64,000 bases of DNA from Chitinophaga pinensis (GTDB lineage: Bacteria; Bacteroidota; Bacteroidia; NS11-12g; UBA9320), in contig CAMDSC010000001.1 in NCBI GenBank assembly GCA_945907065.1, forward strand, positions 253,059-317,058. The letters run 5' to 3'. Shown in pieces: positions 25,814 to 34,540 of the stretch; position 1 is the stretch's first letter; every line of letters begins with the position of its first letter. The notes below the pieces were generated by a model. The model saw nothing but the letters and a program-made list of their open reading frames with translations, was not told the origin of the DNA and made no database searches. The position numbers were made by a program, and so were the translations under genes.

Positions 25814-26983
25814 TTAATTAAGTAATTCAAATTTTCCGCATCCTTCAGCTTTCATTTCTTGAAGGGATGCTTCATGTGTGTCGTCCAGAATATGTGTTTT
25901 TTTATTTCTGCAAAATGGGCAAGAACTCATATATCCATCGGTATCAATATAAATATATTTTGAACCTGCACCCGGGCATCCCGTTTTACGCTGATGATAG
26001 CCTGGGTAAAGCACAATTGGATAGGATTTGTATTTTTCATCCTCATTTGACTTTACAAAAAAATGCTCAATTATTTGTTCTTGTTCACTACTCAGCAAAA
26101 CATCCATACCTTCATAATTACCAACAGCCCGAGGTTCCAAAATTTGAACAAATGAAGCCCCCAACTTTTTTGAAAGCTCAAGATATTTATATAAATTATC
26201 TTCGGTGCAAAATTCGCGTGTAGCGCAAACTGAAAGGGTAATAACCAAATTTGCTTTTAGTGCATTGGCGGCTGCATCCTCCACCCATTTATAGGCATCT
26301 TTATTTCTTCTAAATCTATTATGAAATTCGGCATCGTGATGATCAAGGCTAATGGAAACTCCAGTTAAACCAGCTTTTTTGAGCCTTAAAGCATTCGTTT
26401 CAGTAAGATTAAATCCGGATGTGAAAATCCAAAAGTCAGCAGTTTTTTCTGCCGATTCCAGTAATTCAATCAAGTCATTTACTTTAGCCATTGGGTCGCC
26501 ACCACCAAAGTGAATTGTTGAAATACCAGCAGCTTGTATTTTTTTTAGAATTTTTTTATGGTCATCTAATGTAAGTGTATCCCTTTTGTTTAACTCAGTA
26601 CCTTCGTAACAATGCTCGCAATTCAAAGGACATTTTTTGGTAAAAGCAATTAGAACCATTCTTAGATTCTCAATATTTGAAACATCATGATAAACGGCAT
26701 CTCTTGCTTCAATATCTATTATTCTGTTAAAATATTTTGATGGCCAGCCATTATTATTAAAATTGAAAAACACCCGCCCATCTACATAGGCTAGTTTATG
26801 ATACGTGTTGCCAACGGTATAGCGGTTTCTAAGATTTATTACTTTCTTAATTATTTTAACAAACTTCAAAGGACTTTTGTACTTGCGAATAATAAAAAAC
26901 GAAACAGTAAACCACATCTGAAGTAATGTCCACCGCTTTTCTAATCCGGTAATAATTCTTGGGTAATTTAGTTGTGCTTGCAA
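25814..26983 (-). CDS. Radical SAM protein with C-terminal cysteine cluster (SPASM-like)
   Basis: A 389-residue enzyme with the radical SAM Cys motif in TKKCPLNCEHCYEG (near residue 120; binds the 4Fe-4S cluster that cleaves S-adenosylmethionine) and the SAM-binding HFGGGDPM. The C-terminal part has Cys residues in TGCPGAGS and SSCPFCRN, suggesting an auxiliary cluster as in SPASM/twitch enzymes that modify peptides or sugars. No precursor peptide is evident next to it; the divergent neighbour is a lipoprotein of 526 residues. The listed start is a TTG; ATG 26917 is an alternative. Substrate unknown. Confidence 0.82.
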   Translation of the reverse strand: MQAQLNYPRIITGLEKRWTLLQMWFTVSFFIIRKYKSPLKFVKIIKKVINLRNRYTVGNTYHKLAYVDGRVFFNFNNNGWPSKYFNRIIDIEARDAVYHDVSNIENLRMVLIAFTKKCPLNCEHCYEGTELNKRDTLTLDDHKKILKKIQAAGISTIHFGGGDPMAKVNDLIELLESAEKTADFWIFTSGFNLTETNALRLKKAGLTGVSISLDHHDAEFHNRFRRNKDAYKWVEDAAANALKANLVITLSVCATREFCTEDNLYKYLELSKKLGASFVQILEPRAVGNYEGMDVLLSSEQEQIIEHFFVKSNEDEKYKSYPIVLYPGYHQRKTGCPGAGSKYIYIDTDGYMSSCPFCRNKKTHILDDTHEASLQEMKAEGCGKFELLN

Positions 26984-27187
26984 TTTAAAGTTAAGGTTTT
27001 ATCGATTAATATTTCAGCATATAAATCAGCCGTAAAGAAAGGAAGTAACAAGCAATAAAAAAAATTGAATCAGAGAACCATGATTTTAAGAGCATTTATT
27101 CTATGTTTGCCAAGAAGTTTGAATTGGTAATTTTTTATATAAAGAAACCTGTAAATAAATTTGACTATAACTAAATCAAAAACTGAA

Positions 27188-28768
27188 ATGAAAAAAAACT
27201 TAAAACTCACAGTATTCATTCTATCATTTTCTTCCATGTTTATATATGGATGTACATATTACAAAAGTGTAGCATTACCTTCAATTAGTGAATCCACAAT
27301 ATCAATTAGTGCAGAATATAAACCAAATGTTACCATTGAAAAAACTGAGACAAAAGAAGTATTCAAGATAAGTGATATACAATTTAAAAATGACTCCATA
27401 TATGGAATATTAGTTCCAACTGAATATTTATGTCATAATCCTGAAAAGCATTTTTTTAGAAATAAGAACCATACCTATCCACTTAAGTCTCTGCATCTTT
27501 ATACCAATAGATTTCTTGAACCAGGATATACTCAATTTCCGGTAAGTGATCTTACTTTAGCCAAAGTGCATAAAACTGCTCAGGGTGCTTCCTTTTTAGC
27601 AAGTGGATTCTTAGGAGGGGTTTCCGTTCTTGGGGGATTTACTATTTTGGTTGCGATAGCATGTAATTGTCCTTATGTAGAAAGTATTGCACCAAACGGA
27701 ACTACAAATTTTCAAGGGTCATTATTTCCAGGAGCTATGTATAAAATGTTGGAGCGAAACGATAACCTGATTCTGAATGGTATAAAAGCTAATGAAGGTG
27801 AAATGGTTGAATTGAAAGTTTTTAATAATCTGCAGGAAGTTCAGCAAATTGACAATGTATATTTAATTGAAGTAAGACATAACAAGGATTTCTTGGGTAT
27901 AGACCAACAATCCCAATTAATAGCTTTTAATAAAGGTATTGCACCTTTTAAAGCAATGTCAAAAGGAGGCGTAAATTTGCTTGAAAAAATTTCTAATCAG
28001 GATGAATTGAGATATGAATTTGAGGATGCGGGAGATGAAGATACCTTGAATAGTATTGAACTAACATTTAATGCATCCATACTTAATGATAATGTGCAAC
28101 TTGTAATTTCAGGTCGTCAATCAAAACAGTTGGAAAAAACTGCCGAATACTTTTTTCAGCAGTTTGGAAAATCATTTTCAAAATATACCAACTACAAAAA
28201 TAAAGACAATGCTAAAAAATATGCTGATAAATCAATAGAGCAAGGCATTTCAATGAATGTATATTTAAAAGTTAATGACATTTGGAAATATGTTGGAAGC
28301 TACGCAAATGTTGGTACCGTAGCCGATAGAATTTCAACTTTACCAATAAATCTAAAAGGTTTAAGCGGAAATGTATCTATTAAATTGGAGTCGGCACATA
28401 AATTTTGGACTTTGGATCAGGTATCTCTTACCTCTGACTGGACTTCAGAACTTGAAACCATTCAATTACCACTTGTATCCGCCATAAATCAGGACGGAAA
28501 TGATGTTTCCAAAATGATTATTAAAACCGATAAAAACTATGTAACCAATAAAGACAGCGGAACTTATGTTAATTTAAAATATTCGGTTCTGTCAAAAATT
28601 ACAGGAACTTTGGTGCTTCAATCCAGCGGATATTATAATCATAGCCGTCATTATGATACAAAACCAAATCTTGCGGTTCTTAGGGAATTAAATAAAACAA
28701 AATATGGATTTCATTCAATTTCAAGGCTGATGAGTTTGCAATCCCAATTATTGCAGGCAAAAAATTAA
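27188..28768 (+). CDS. Large lipoprotein of unknown function
   Basis: The 526-residue product has a lipoprotein signal (SMFIYGC, lipid Cys near residue 22). A hydrophobic, Gly-rich stretch (ASGFLGGVSVLGGFTILVAIACNCP) lies near residue 145 and could be a membrane helix or buried core. The rest is mixed alpha/beta without recognised motifs. I chose ATG 27188 over TTG 27161 because it begins the signal peptide directly. It is divergent from the radical SAM gene and followed by a tRNA region. No function can be assigned. Confidence 0.6.
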   Translation: MKKNLKLTVFILSFSSMFIYGCTYYKSVALPSISESTISISAEYKPNVTIEKTETKEVFKISDIQFKNDSIYGILVPTEYLCHNPEKHFFRNKNHTYPLKSLHLYTNRFLEPGYTQFPVSDLTLAKVHKTAQGASFLASGFLGGVSVLGGFTILVAIACNCPYVESIAPNGTTNFQGSLFPGAMYKMLERNDNLILNGIKANEGEMVELKVFNNLQEVQQIDNVYLIEVRHNKDFLGIDQQSQLIAFNKGIAPFKAMSKGGVNLLEKISNQDELRYEFEDAGDEDTLNSIELTFNASILNDNVQLVISGRQSKQLEKTAEYFFQQFGKSFSKYTNYKNKDNAKKYADKSIEQGISMNVYLKVNDIWKYVGSYANVGTVADRISTLPINLKGLSGNVSIKLESAHKFWTLDQVSLTSDWTSELETIQLPLVSAINQDGNDVSKMIIKTDKNYVTNKDSGTYVNLKYSVLSKITGTLVLQSSGYYNHSRHYDTKPNLAVLRELNKTKYGFHSISRLMSLQSQLLQAKN

Positions 28769-28906
28769 AATTCTTTTTTTAGAAAAAATAAGCAAATACC
28801 TTTTAAAAAGTAATCACAACTGGGTATCATTTTTGATTTTTAGTTATTTGTTATGAAAATCTTGTTAATAAAATAATTTACACAATCATAAATGTTTACC
28901 TGTATA

Positions 28907-28943
28907 ATAAAAAAACCCTGTAAACTATTATTTACAGGGCTTT
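28907..28943 (-). terminator. Terminator downstream of tRNA-Lys
   Basis: A perfect 9-base stem (CCCTGTAAA with TTTACAGGG) around a 6-base loop. On the minus strand it is followed by a run of seven T, placing it 15 bases past the tRNA 3' end. On the plus strand the tail is short, so it mainly serves the tRNA. Confidence 0.8.
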
Positions 28944-28957
28944 AGGTGTTGACTTTG

Positions 28958-29030
28958 TGATCCCGCTGGGATTCGAACCCAGGACCACTACATTAAAAGT
29001 GTAATGCTCTACCAGCTGAGCTACGGAATC
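28958..29030 (-). tRNA. tRNA-Lys (anticodon TTT)
   Basis: On the minus strand a 73-base cloverleaf: acceptor GATTCCG with CGGGATC (one G-T pair) and discriminator A, D-arm GCTCAGCTGGTAGAGC, anticodon loop CTTTTAA giving TTT, and T-arm GGTTCGAATCC. CCA is not encoded. Confidence 0.95.
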
Positions 29031-29044
29031 GTTTAAAAGTGGGG

Positions 29045-29075
29045 CAAAACTAGTATTTTATTCTGCTAAAGTCAA
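29045..29075 (-). promoter_or_regulatory. Promoter of tRNA-Lys (TTG-N20-TAGTTTTG)
   Basis: Read on the minus strand: TTG (29073-29075), 20 bases, then TAGTTTTG (29045-29052), an exact -7 consensus with proper spacing. The box ends 14 bases before the tRNA. Confidence 0.65.
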
Positions 29076-29178
29076 CTATGATTTTAAAAATAATTTTACT
29101 TTAATTTCACCCTGTTTTTATGAAAGTGTTTTCGATTTTTTTATTTGATTTTCAGTGTATTAACCTTAAATATTTTTT

Positions 29179-29207
29179 TTTGGTAAAAATAATTTGTAAC
29201 TAATTTG
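29179..29207 (+). promoter_or_regulatory. Candidate promoter of the ECF sigma operon
   Basis: TTTG (29179-29182) is followed after 18 bases by TAATTTG (29201-29207), one base short of the TAnnTTTG consensus, 26 bases before the sigma gene ATG. ECF operons often have an additional autoregulated promoter, which I could not identify. Confidence 0.35.
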
Positions 29208-29233
29208 TGTTTAAATAAGTAATAGTATCATTA

Positions 29234-29722
29234 ATGACCTCAGACCAATACAATCAATGTGTAAAGGAATATGCCGACGGAGTTTTTAGATTTATTCTAA
29301 AAAATTTGCGGGATAGTGATGAGGCCAAAAATATTGTTCAAAATACATTTGAAAAAGTTTGGATACGGTTAGACGACGTGATTTTTGAAAAAGCAAAGAG
29401 TTATATTTTTACCATAGCCTACCGCGAAATGATTGATGCAATAAGAGCTAAAAAGAAATTTACAGATATGGAAACTATTAATGAAAATAAATATACTACC
29501 ACAGCAGTAAATTATACGGGCATAAAAGCCTTAGTTGACAAACTAGTAAATAAACTTTCGGAAAACCAAAGAACTGCAATCATTTTGAGGGATTATGAAG
29601 GGTATGATTATAAAGCAATAAGCGAAATAACTGGAATGACAGAGGCTCAAGTGAAAATTAATATATTTAGAGCAAGACAGTTTTTAAAAGAATGCATTGG
29701 GAAAATGGAGGTATTAATATGA
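29234..29722 (+). CDS. ECF-type RNA polymerase sigma factor
   Basis: A 162-residue sigma-70 family factor with only regions 2 and 4. Region 2 reads DSDEAKNIVQNTFEKVW then SYIFTIAYREMIDAIRAKK. Region 4 reads LSENQRTAIILRDYEGYDYKAISEITGMTEAQVKINIFRARQFLKE, with its helix-turn-helix. It is the first gene of a three-gene unit: its TGA overlaps the ATG of the next gene (ATGA), a membrane protein that fits an anti-sigma factor, followed by an outer-membrane barrel. Together they look like an envelope-responsive regulon controller. Confidence 0.9.
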   Translation: MTSDQYNQCVKEYADGVFRFILKNLRDSDEAKNIVQNTFEKVWIRLDDVIFEKAKSYIFTIAYREMIDAIRAKKKFTDMETINENKYTTTAVNYTGIKALVDKLVNKLSENQRTAIILRDYEGYDYKAISEITGMTEAQVKINIFRARQFLKECIGKMEVLI

Positions 29723-30534
29723 AATTAACAAAGGAAAATTACGAGTTTTTAATGTTTGAATTGTTGGAGGGCAATTTAAAAGAAAATGAAAAGAACTCAT
29801 TAATGGAGCAAATAAATAAAGATGCTTTTTACAAGCATGAATGGTATTTAATGCAGCAAACTTTGATATTTCCGAATACTGAACTAATCATGCTTGATAA
29901 GCAAAGATTATTAAAACCTGAGAGTAATAGTCGTTTTTTTATGTTTTTAAGTCCTGCTCTAAAAATAGCTGCTTCAGTTATTTTATTAGGAACTATAGGA
30001 TGGTGGTATTATTCAGCTAATAATAATTTAACCATAACGCATAATATATTGAATGAGGCTGCTAAACCAGATTCGAAAATTGTAGAAACTCCAACTGAAA
30101 ATAAAATAGTAGTGAAACAAAATGCTAAGGATATGCGTAACACAATTATGGCAAAGAAAAAAGTATCTAATTTTGATAAAACCTATTTAATAGCTAAAGT
30201 TGAACCGGTTAATGATACAAATTTACTTTCGCCTTATTTGCCCGAGATATTACTTATTAAACCTATATCAAATGAGAGGATAGTATATAATATTAGCCCA
30301 AATGAAGTATTTAATTCGGTTGTTTTACAAATAGAAAAGCCAAAGTTTAATGAACCTGATAAATTTTTAAAACTACTAACTCAAGTTGAAATAATTAAGT
30401 CTGTTGCCAATCAATATTGGAATGATATACCAAATCTCCGCCTAAAAGTTACCCCAAAATTAAAAGAAAGAAATATAGGCATTGAGCTAAAAGGGGAAAC
30501 CATATATGCCAATGCTTTAATCGAAATTAAATAA
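29719..30534 (+). CDS. Probable membrane-bound anti-sigma factor
   Basis: This 271-residue protein has an N-terminal cytoplasmic portion of about 75 residues (NYEFLMFELLEGNLKENEKNSL), one membrane helix (IAASVILLGTIGWWYYS near residue 90) and a periplasmic remainder. The order and the four-base overlap with the sigma gene make an anti-sigma role likely, but there is no zinc-binding HxxxCxxC motif, and the assignment rests on context. I chose ATG 29719 over an upstream TTG at 29692 because of the coupled overlap. Confidence 0.65.
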   Translation: MKLTKENYEFLMFELLEGNLKENEKNSLMEQINKDAFYKHEWYLMQQTLIFPNTELIMLDKQRLLKPESNSRFFMFLSPALKIAASVILLGTIGWWYYSANNNLTITHNILNEAAKPDSKIVETPTENKIVVKQNAKDMRNTIMAKKKVSNFDKTYLIAKVEPVNDTNLLSPYLPEILLIKPISNERIVYNISPNEVFNSVVLQIEKPKFNEPDKFLKLLTQVEIIKSVANQYWNDIPNLRLKVTPKLKERNIGIELKGETIYANALIEIK

Positions 30535-30551
30535 ATATTAAAAATTCATAA

Positions 30552-31469
30552 ATGAAAACTCTAACATTTTACACAACACTTTTAGCAATGCTGCTAACGG
30601 GTATCGTCAATGCTCAGACTAAGGATTCGATTGACACAAAAAAACCAATGATTATTGATGGAAAAAAAATGAAAATAACCATTGACACCAAAGATAAATC
30701 GGAGGAATCAAAAAGTACCAAAATTATTATTGACGGTGATACAACCGTATTAGATAGTAAGGATGACAATAGCAATACGGTAAAAAAAACAAAGAAGAAA
30801 ACCTATACCCGAAGAATTTATGATACGGATGAAGAAAAGAAGAAAAATAACAGGGAATGGTTTAATTTTGATTTGGGCTTCAATTTTTTAGCCAATAACG
30901 GCACACTTGATATGCCTGAAGAATATAAAGGCTTAGAATTGCAAAATGGGAAAGGTTGTAATTTTAACCTTAAAATTTATGAGCAATCAATAAGTATTGT
31001 TCCTCAACACCTTTATTTTGTATATGGTGTGGGCATTGATTGGAATAATTACAGATTTAGAGATAATGTAGATTTAATAAAAGATGCTGATTCACTAAAA
31101 TATAACATAAATACAGGTATTGATTATAAAAAGAATAAATTGGTATCAACCTACCTTACAGTTCCGCTGATGGTTAAGTATAAATTTAAGGAAAATAAAA
31201 AGGGGGAAGCGTTTCAAATTGCTGCCGGTCCGCAGTTTGGTTATTTGTTAAATAGTTATACCAAACAAAAGTGGGATAAAGGTGGCGATCAAAAGAAAAA
31301 AACAAGTGGCGATTATAATCTTGACGAGTTTAGGATAGGCTATTTACTTTACTTAGGATATGATAATATTAATTTTTATGCACGTTATTACCCCGAATCT
31401 GCCTTTAAGCAAAACAAAGGTCCGGATGTAAATACAGTATGTGTAGGATTGGCAATAGGAGGGTTTTAG
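30552..31469 (+). CDS. Outer-membrane beta-barrel protein (PorT-like)
   Basis: A 305-residue exported protein with signal peptide (MKTLTFYTTLLAMLLTGIVNA) and a charged, repetitive linker (TKKTKKKTYTRR and acidic words). From residue about 110 it has alternating strands ending in a terminal Phe, the usual signal of an outer-membrane barrel. It follows the predicted anti-sigma gene by 17 bases and probably belongs to the same operon, as either the envelope sensor or a target of the sigma factor. Confidence 0.7.
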   Translation: MKTLTFYTTLLAMLLTGIVNAQTKDSIDTKKPMIIDGKKMKITIDTKDKSEESKSTKIIIDGDTTVLDSKDDNSNTVKKTKKKTYTRRIYDTDEEKKKNNREWFNFDLGFNFLANNGTLDMPEEYKGLELQNGKGCNFNLKIYEQSISIVPQHLYFVYGVGIDWNNYRFRDNVDLIKDADSLKYNINTGIDYKKNKLVSTYLTVPLMVKYKFKENKKGEAFQIAAGPQFGYLLNSYTKQKWDKGGDQKKKTSGDYNLDEFRIGYLLYLGYDNINFYARYYPESAFKQNKGPDVNTVCVGLAIGGF

Positions 31470-31546
31470 GTTAATAATTAGGTTTATTCGCTTTTTTTAT
31501 TGTTCCGTTTGCTAAAGCAAAAGGCAATGGATGGTTCGAAGCCATC

Positions 31547-31602
31547 TTAATCCGTCAGATTTATCTGACGGATTAAGGCTAAATATAAAAAGGGCTTTAG
31601 CC
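31547..31602. repeat. Nested palindromes (REP-like element)
   Basis: A perfect inverted repeat with 14-base arms (TTAATCCGTCAGAT and its complement, 2-base spacer, 31547-31576) is followed immediately by a second stem, GGCTAAA (31577-31583) with TTTAGCC (31596-31602). It lies in the 262-base gap between the barrel gene and a peptidase. Such palindromes recur between genes in many Bacteroidota; mobility is unknown. Confidence 0.8.
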
Positions 31603-31625
31603 AAATTAGCTCACTATTCATATCA

Positions 31626-31670
31626 CTGTACTCAAAATCTCTGTTTTTATATTCTCTGTACTCAAAATCT
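31626..31670. repeat. Direct repeat CTGTACTCAAAATCT, two copies
   Basis: Identical 15-base copies at 31626-31640 and 31656-31670, a 30-base period, followed by degenerate ATCTAA-like words up to the peptidase start. A related word, CTCTGTACTTATAAGCTCTG, occurs at about 63169-63188. Confidence 0.75.
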
Positions 31671-31731
31671 AATATCTAATTTCTAAAAATCTAACATCTC
31701 TATATTACTTTCGTAGCCAAAAAAAATAACC

Positions 31732-33096
31732 ATGCAAAGCCAGTATATATCGCAAAACAAAGACCGCTTCCTAAATGAATTATTTGAAATTTTGCGTATC
31801 CCAAGTATAAGTGCTGATAAAGCTTTTTTAGGTGATGTAAGGAAAACAGCAGAATTTGTAAGGGATAAAATGATAGCTGCAGGAGCTGAGAATGTGGTAT
31901 TGGAAGAAACCGCAGGAAACCCCATTGTGTATGGCGATAAAATATTTGACCCAAGTTTACCTACCGTTTTGGTTTATGGGCATTATGATGTGCAACCTTC
32001 GGTACCCGATGAACTTTGGACCACACCGGCATTTGAGCCAACCGTGAGAGATGGTAAAATTTACGCTCGTGGTGCTTGTGATGATAAGGGCCAGATGTAT
32101 ATGCACTTAAAAGCATTTGAAACCATGATGCAAACCAATACATTGGCTTGCAATGTTAAATTTATGATAGAAGGTGAGGAAGAGGTGGGCAGCACAAATT
32201 TGGGAATTTATGTTAAGAGCCACCACGAAAAACTGAAAGCCGATGTGATACTGATTTCTGATACAGGAATGATAGCAAATGATATTCCTTCCATTGATGT
32301 AGGATTGCGGGGCTTGAGTTATGTGGAAGTAGAAGTAACCGGGCCAAACCGCGATTTGCATTCAGGGGTTTATGGAGGAGCCGTAGCTAATCCTATCAAC
32401 ATCCTTTGCACCATGATAGCGAGTATGCACGATGAAAACAGGCATATCACCATCCCCGGATTTTATGATGATGTGAATGTGATAAGTGAAGCCGATAGGA
32501 AAGCTTTAAATTCTGCACCTTTTGATTTAGAACATTATAAAAAAGATTTGGAAATTGAGGATGTGATGGGAGAGAAGGGTTACTCAACCCTGGAAAGAAC
32601 GGGTATTCGTCCAACATTTGAAGTAAACGGAATTTGGGGAGGATACATTGGCGAAGGAGCTAAAACCGTTTTACCATCCAAGGCCTATGCTAAAATTTCA
32701 ATGCGATTAATCCCCAATCAAAAATCAAAAGCCATTACCAAATTGTTCTCTGATTATTTCGTGTCCATTGCTCCAAAAGGAGTAAAAGTAAAAGTAACTC
32801 CTCACCATGGTGGCGAGGCCGCTATAACTCCAACAGATTCTGTAGCTTTTAAGGCAGCTTCCAAAGCCATTGAAACTACTTATGGCAAAGCACCTATACC
32901 AACTTTTGGTGGAGGAAGTATCCCAATTGTGGCATTGTTTGAAAAGGAATTAGGAGTAAAAACAGTATTGATGGGATTTGGATTGGACAGCGATGCTATT
33001 CATTCCCCAAATGAACATTATGGTTTATTCAATTACTACAAAGGCATTGAAACCATTCCATATTTTTATAAATATTTTGCCGATATGATGAAATAG
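31732..33096 (+). CDS. M20/M25/M40 family dipeptidase
   Basis: A cytosolic metallopeptidase of 454 residues related to carnosinase-like dipeptidases. The di-zinc residues are visible: His in VLVYGHYDVQPS, the bridging Asp in ARGACDDKGQ, Glu pair in EGEEEVGS, Asp in LISDTG and the last His in HSPNEHYG. It cleaves dipeptides with broad specificity. A TACTTTCG box at about 31706 resembles the -7 element. It is a single gene without export signal. Confidence 0.9.
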   Translation: MQSQYISQNKDRFLNELFEILRIPSISADKAFLGDVRKTAEFVRDKMIAAGAENVVLEETAGNPIVYGDKIFDPSLPTVLVYGHYDVQPSVPDELWTTPAFEPTVRDGKIYARGACDDKGQMYMHLKAFETMMQTNTLACNVKFMIEGEEEVGSTNLGIYVKSHHEKLKADVILISDTGMIANDIPSIDVGLRGLSYVEVEVTGPNRDLHSGVYGGAVANPINILCTMIASMHDENRHITIPGFYDDVNVISEADRKALNSAPFDLEHYKKDLEIEDVMGEKGYSTLERTGIRPTFEVNGIWGGYIGEGAKTVLPSKAYAKISMRLIPNQKSKAITKLFSDYFVSIAPKGVKVKVTPHHGGEAAITPTDSVAFKAASKAIETTYGKAPIPTFGGGSIPIVALFEKELGVKTVLMGFGLDSDAIHSPNEHYGLFNYYKGIETIPYFYKYFADMMK

Positions 33097-33098
33097 GT

Positions 33099-33710
33099 TT
33101 AAATCAATGTTTTTGGTTTACCAACGGTAACCTGTTGGTCCATATCTATGGATGATAAAACGAAATGAATACCAATTACAGTGAGAGAAATCCACTCAGC
33201 TGCTAATAGCGATATGATATCGGCAAAAGCAAAAGGAATTGCAGCTATGATTAGTATAGCCATAAATATACTCTTCTTTTTGTCTTTATCTTTATAAAAA
33301 ATACCTGTTACCAGTGCATTTCCAATAAAAAAAATCCCGGCAAATGTGAAATGAGGTATAGGATATTCTTCATGTGGAAAACAAATAACTCCAATCAAGC
33401 TCAAACCGAGTATTACATTATACCATTGGCCATGCCAGCTAATATTCATGTGCTGTTCATTTTTATAATATATAGCTCCATTATAAATAAAAAGCATCGC
33501 AGCAATGCACATTAACATTCCAAAAACATGGCTGTTATTCATATAAACATAATTGCTAATACTCGGCCTAAAAGTATGAGGAATCGTATCGTCGGCTAAA
33601 TACAAAATAAGCGGAATGATAATACAGAAAAGGCCAACAAATCTCTCAAAATATTTAAAAGTTGATAAAGGATCAGCCAGTTTTACTTTAACATTGTCAA
33701 TGATTTTCAT
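33099..33710 (-). CDS. Multi-pass membrane protein of unknown function
   Basis: A 203-residue protein with about six membrane helices and several His residues at helix ends (NNSHVFGM, HEEYPIPHFTFAG), a pattern seen in DUF998-like and frd-type membrane proteins. I cannot name it. It converges with the dipeptidase gene with a 2-base gap between stops and stands alone on its strand. Confidence 0.65.
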   Translation of the reverse strand: MKIIDNVKVKLADPLSTFKYFERFVGLFCIIIPLILYLADDTIPHTFRPSISNYVYMNNSHVFGMLMCIAAMLFIYNGAIYYKNEQHMNISWHGQWYNVILGLSLIGVICFPHEEYPIPHFTFAGIFFIGNALVTGIFYKDKDKKKSIFMAILIIAAIPFAFADIISLLAAEWISLTVIGIHFVLSSIDMDQQVTVGKPKTLI

Positions 33711-33874
33711 AAATTAAGTAGTTAATTGTTTTTCAAATATAGGAATTGAATATAAAAAATCAATAGTAGTTTTTCATAAATTACTCAATACAAAACAAAA
33801 ACGGAGTTATGTTTTATTAAGAAAAAAAATTGAAACAAATAAGGAATCAGGGTAAAATTTTATTTTGTAGAGTC

Positions 33875-34528
33875 TTAACTAAATTTAGTAATTGCATCTT
33901 TGTGAAGTATTATTTTAATCAGCTGGATAATTGCTGTAATTGCAAATATTCCACCGATTACCCAATTTAAATAGTGTTCGCTATTAGCAATTCGCTGAAC
34001 CATCCATTTACCACCAAAAATAAAAACACAATTGCCCAGTAATGTGCCAATACCAATTCCTACGATATAAAAGTTGTATTGGTTTGGTTTTGGTTCTAAT
34101 ATTTTTTTGGTAAACAAAATAGTACTCCATCCAAACCAAAAAGGTATTTGAACTGGGTTTATAGCACACATAAACATACCGAGTAAAAAACGATGCATGT
34201 TGTTATTAAACATTATATTTTTTGCATGTTCACCATCTCTAGCGGCTGCAATAAAACTGCCCGCAGCCAATGCTACAATAATGGCAAGAGTAATCCATTC
34301 CATTATTTTCATAAGCTTTTTCTGTTTTCGAACCCAATCAATTCCAACTAATGAAATTCTAACATATATCATTTCTACTGTTAAAGATCCAAAAGAAAAA
34401 AATATTGCATCCTTTATGCTTTCCTGGATGCCTATTTGCATAGCAGCAATATTTAAGGTACCTAAAGGTAGGCTTCCTAAAAAACTGATTAATATTCCCC
34501 AAAAAAATATGCGAATTACTTTTGGCAT
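33875..34528 (-). CDS. LysE family transporter
   Basis: A 217-residue inner-membrane protein with six helices. The N-terminal ISFLGSLPLGTLNIAAMQIGI and the following charged loop are characteristic of LysE/RhtB exporters of amino acids or other small solutes. It lies 12 bases downstream of an ATP-grasp enzyme gene on the same strand; an enzyme that makes a peptide-like product next to an exporter is suggestive, but the substrate is unknown. Confidence 0.78.
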   Translation of the reverse strand: MPKVIRIFFWGILISFLGSLPLGTLNIAAMQIGIQESIKDAIFFSFGSLTVEMIYVRISLVGIDWVRKQKKLMKIMEWITLAIIVALAAGSFIAAARDGEHAKNIMFNNNMHRFLLGMFMCAINPVQIPFWFGWSTILFTKKILEPKPNQYNFYIVGIGIGTLLGNCVFIFGGKWMVQRIANSEHYLNWVIGGIFAITAIIQLIKIILHKDAITKFS

Positions 34529-34540
34529 ATTATTAAACGT

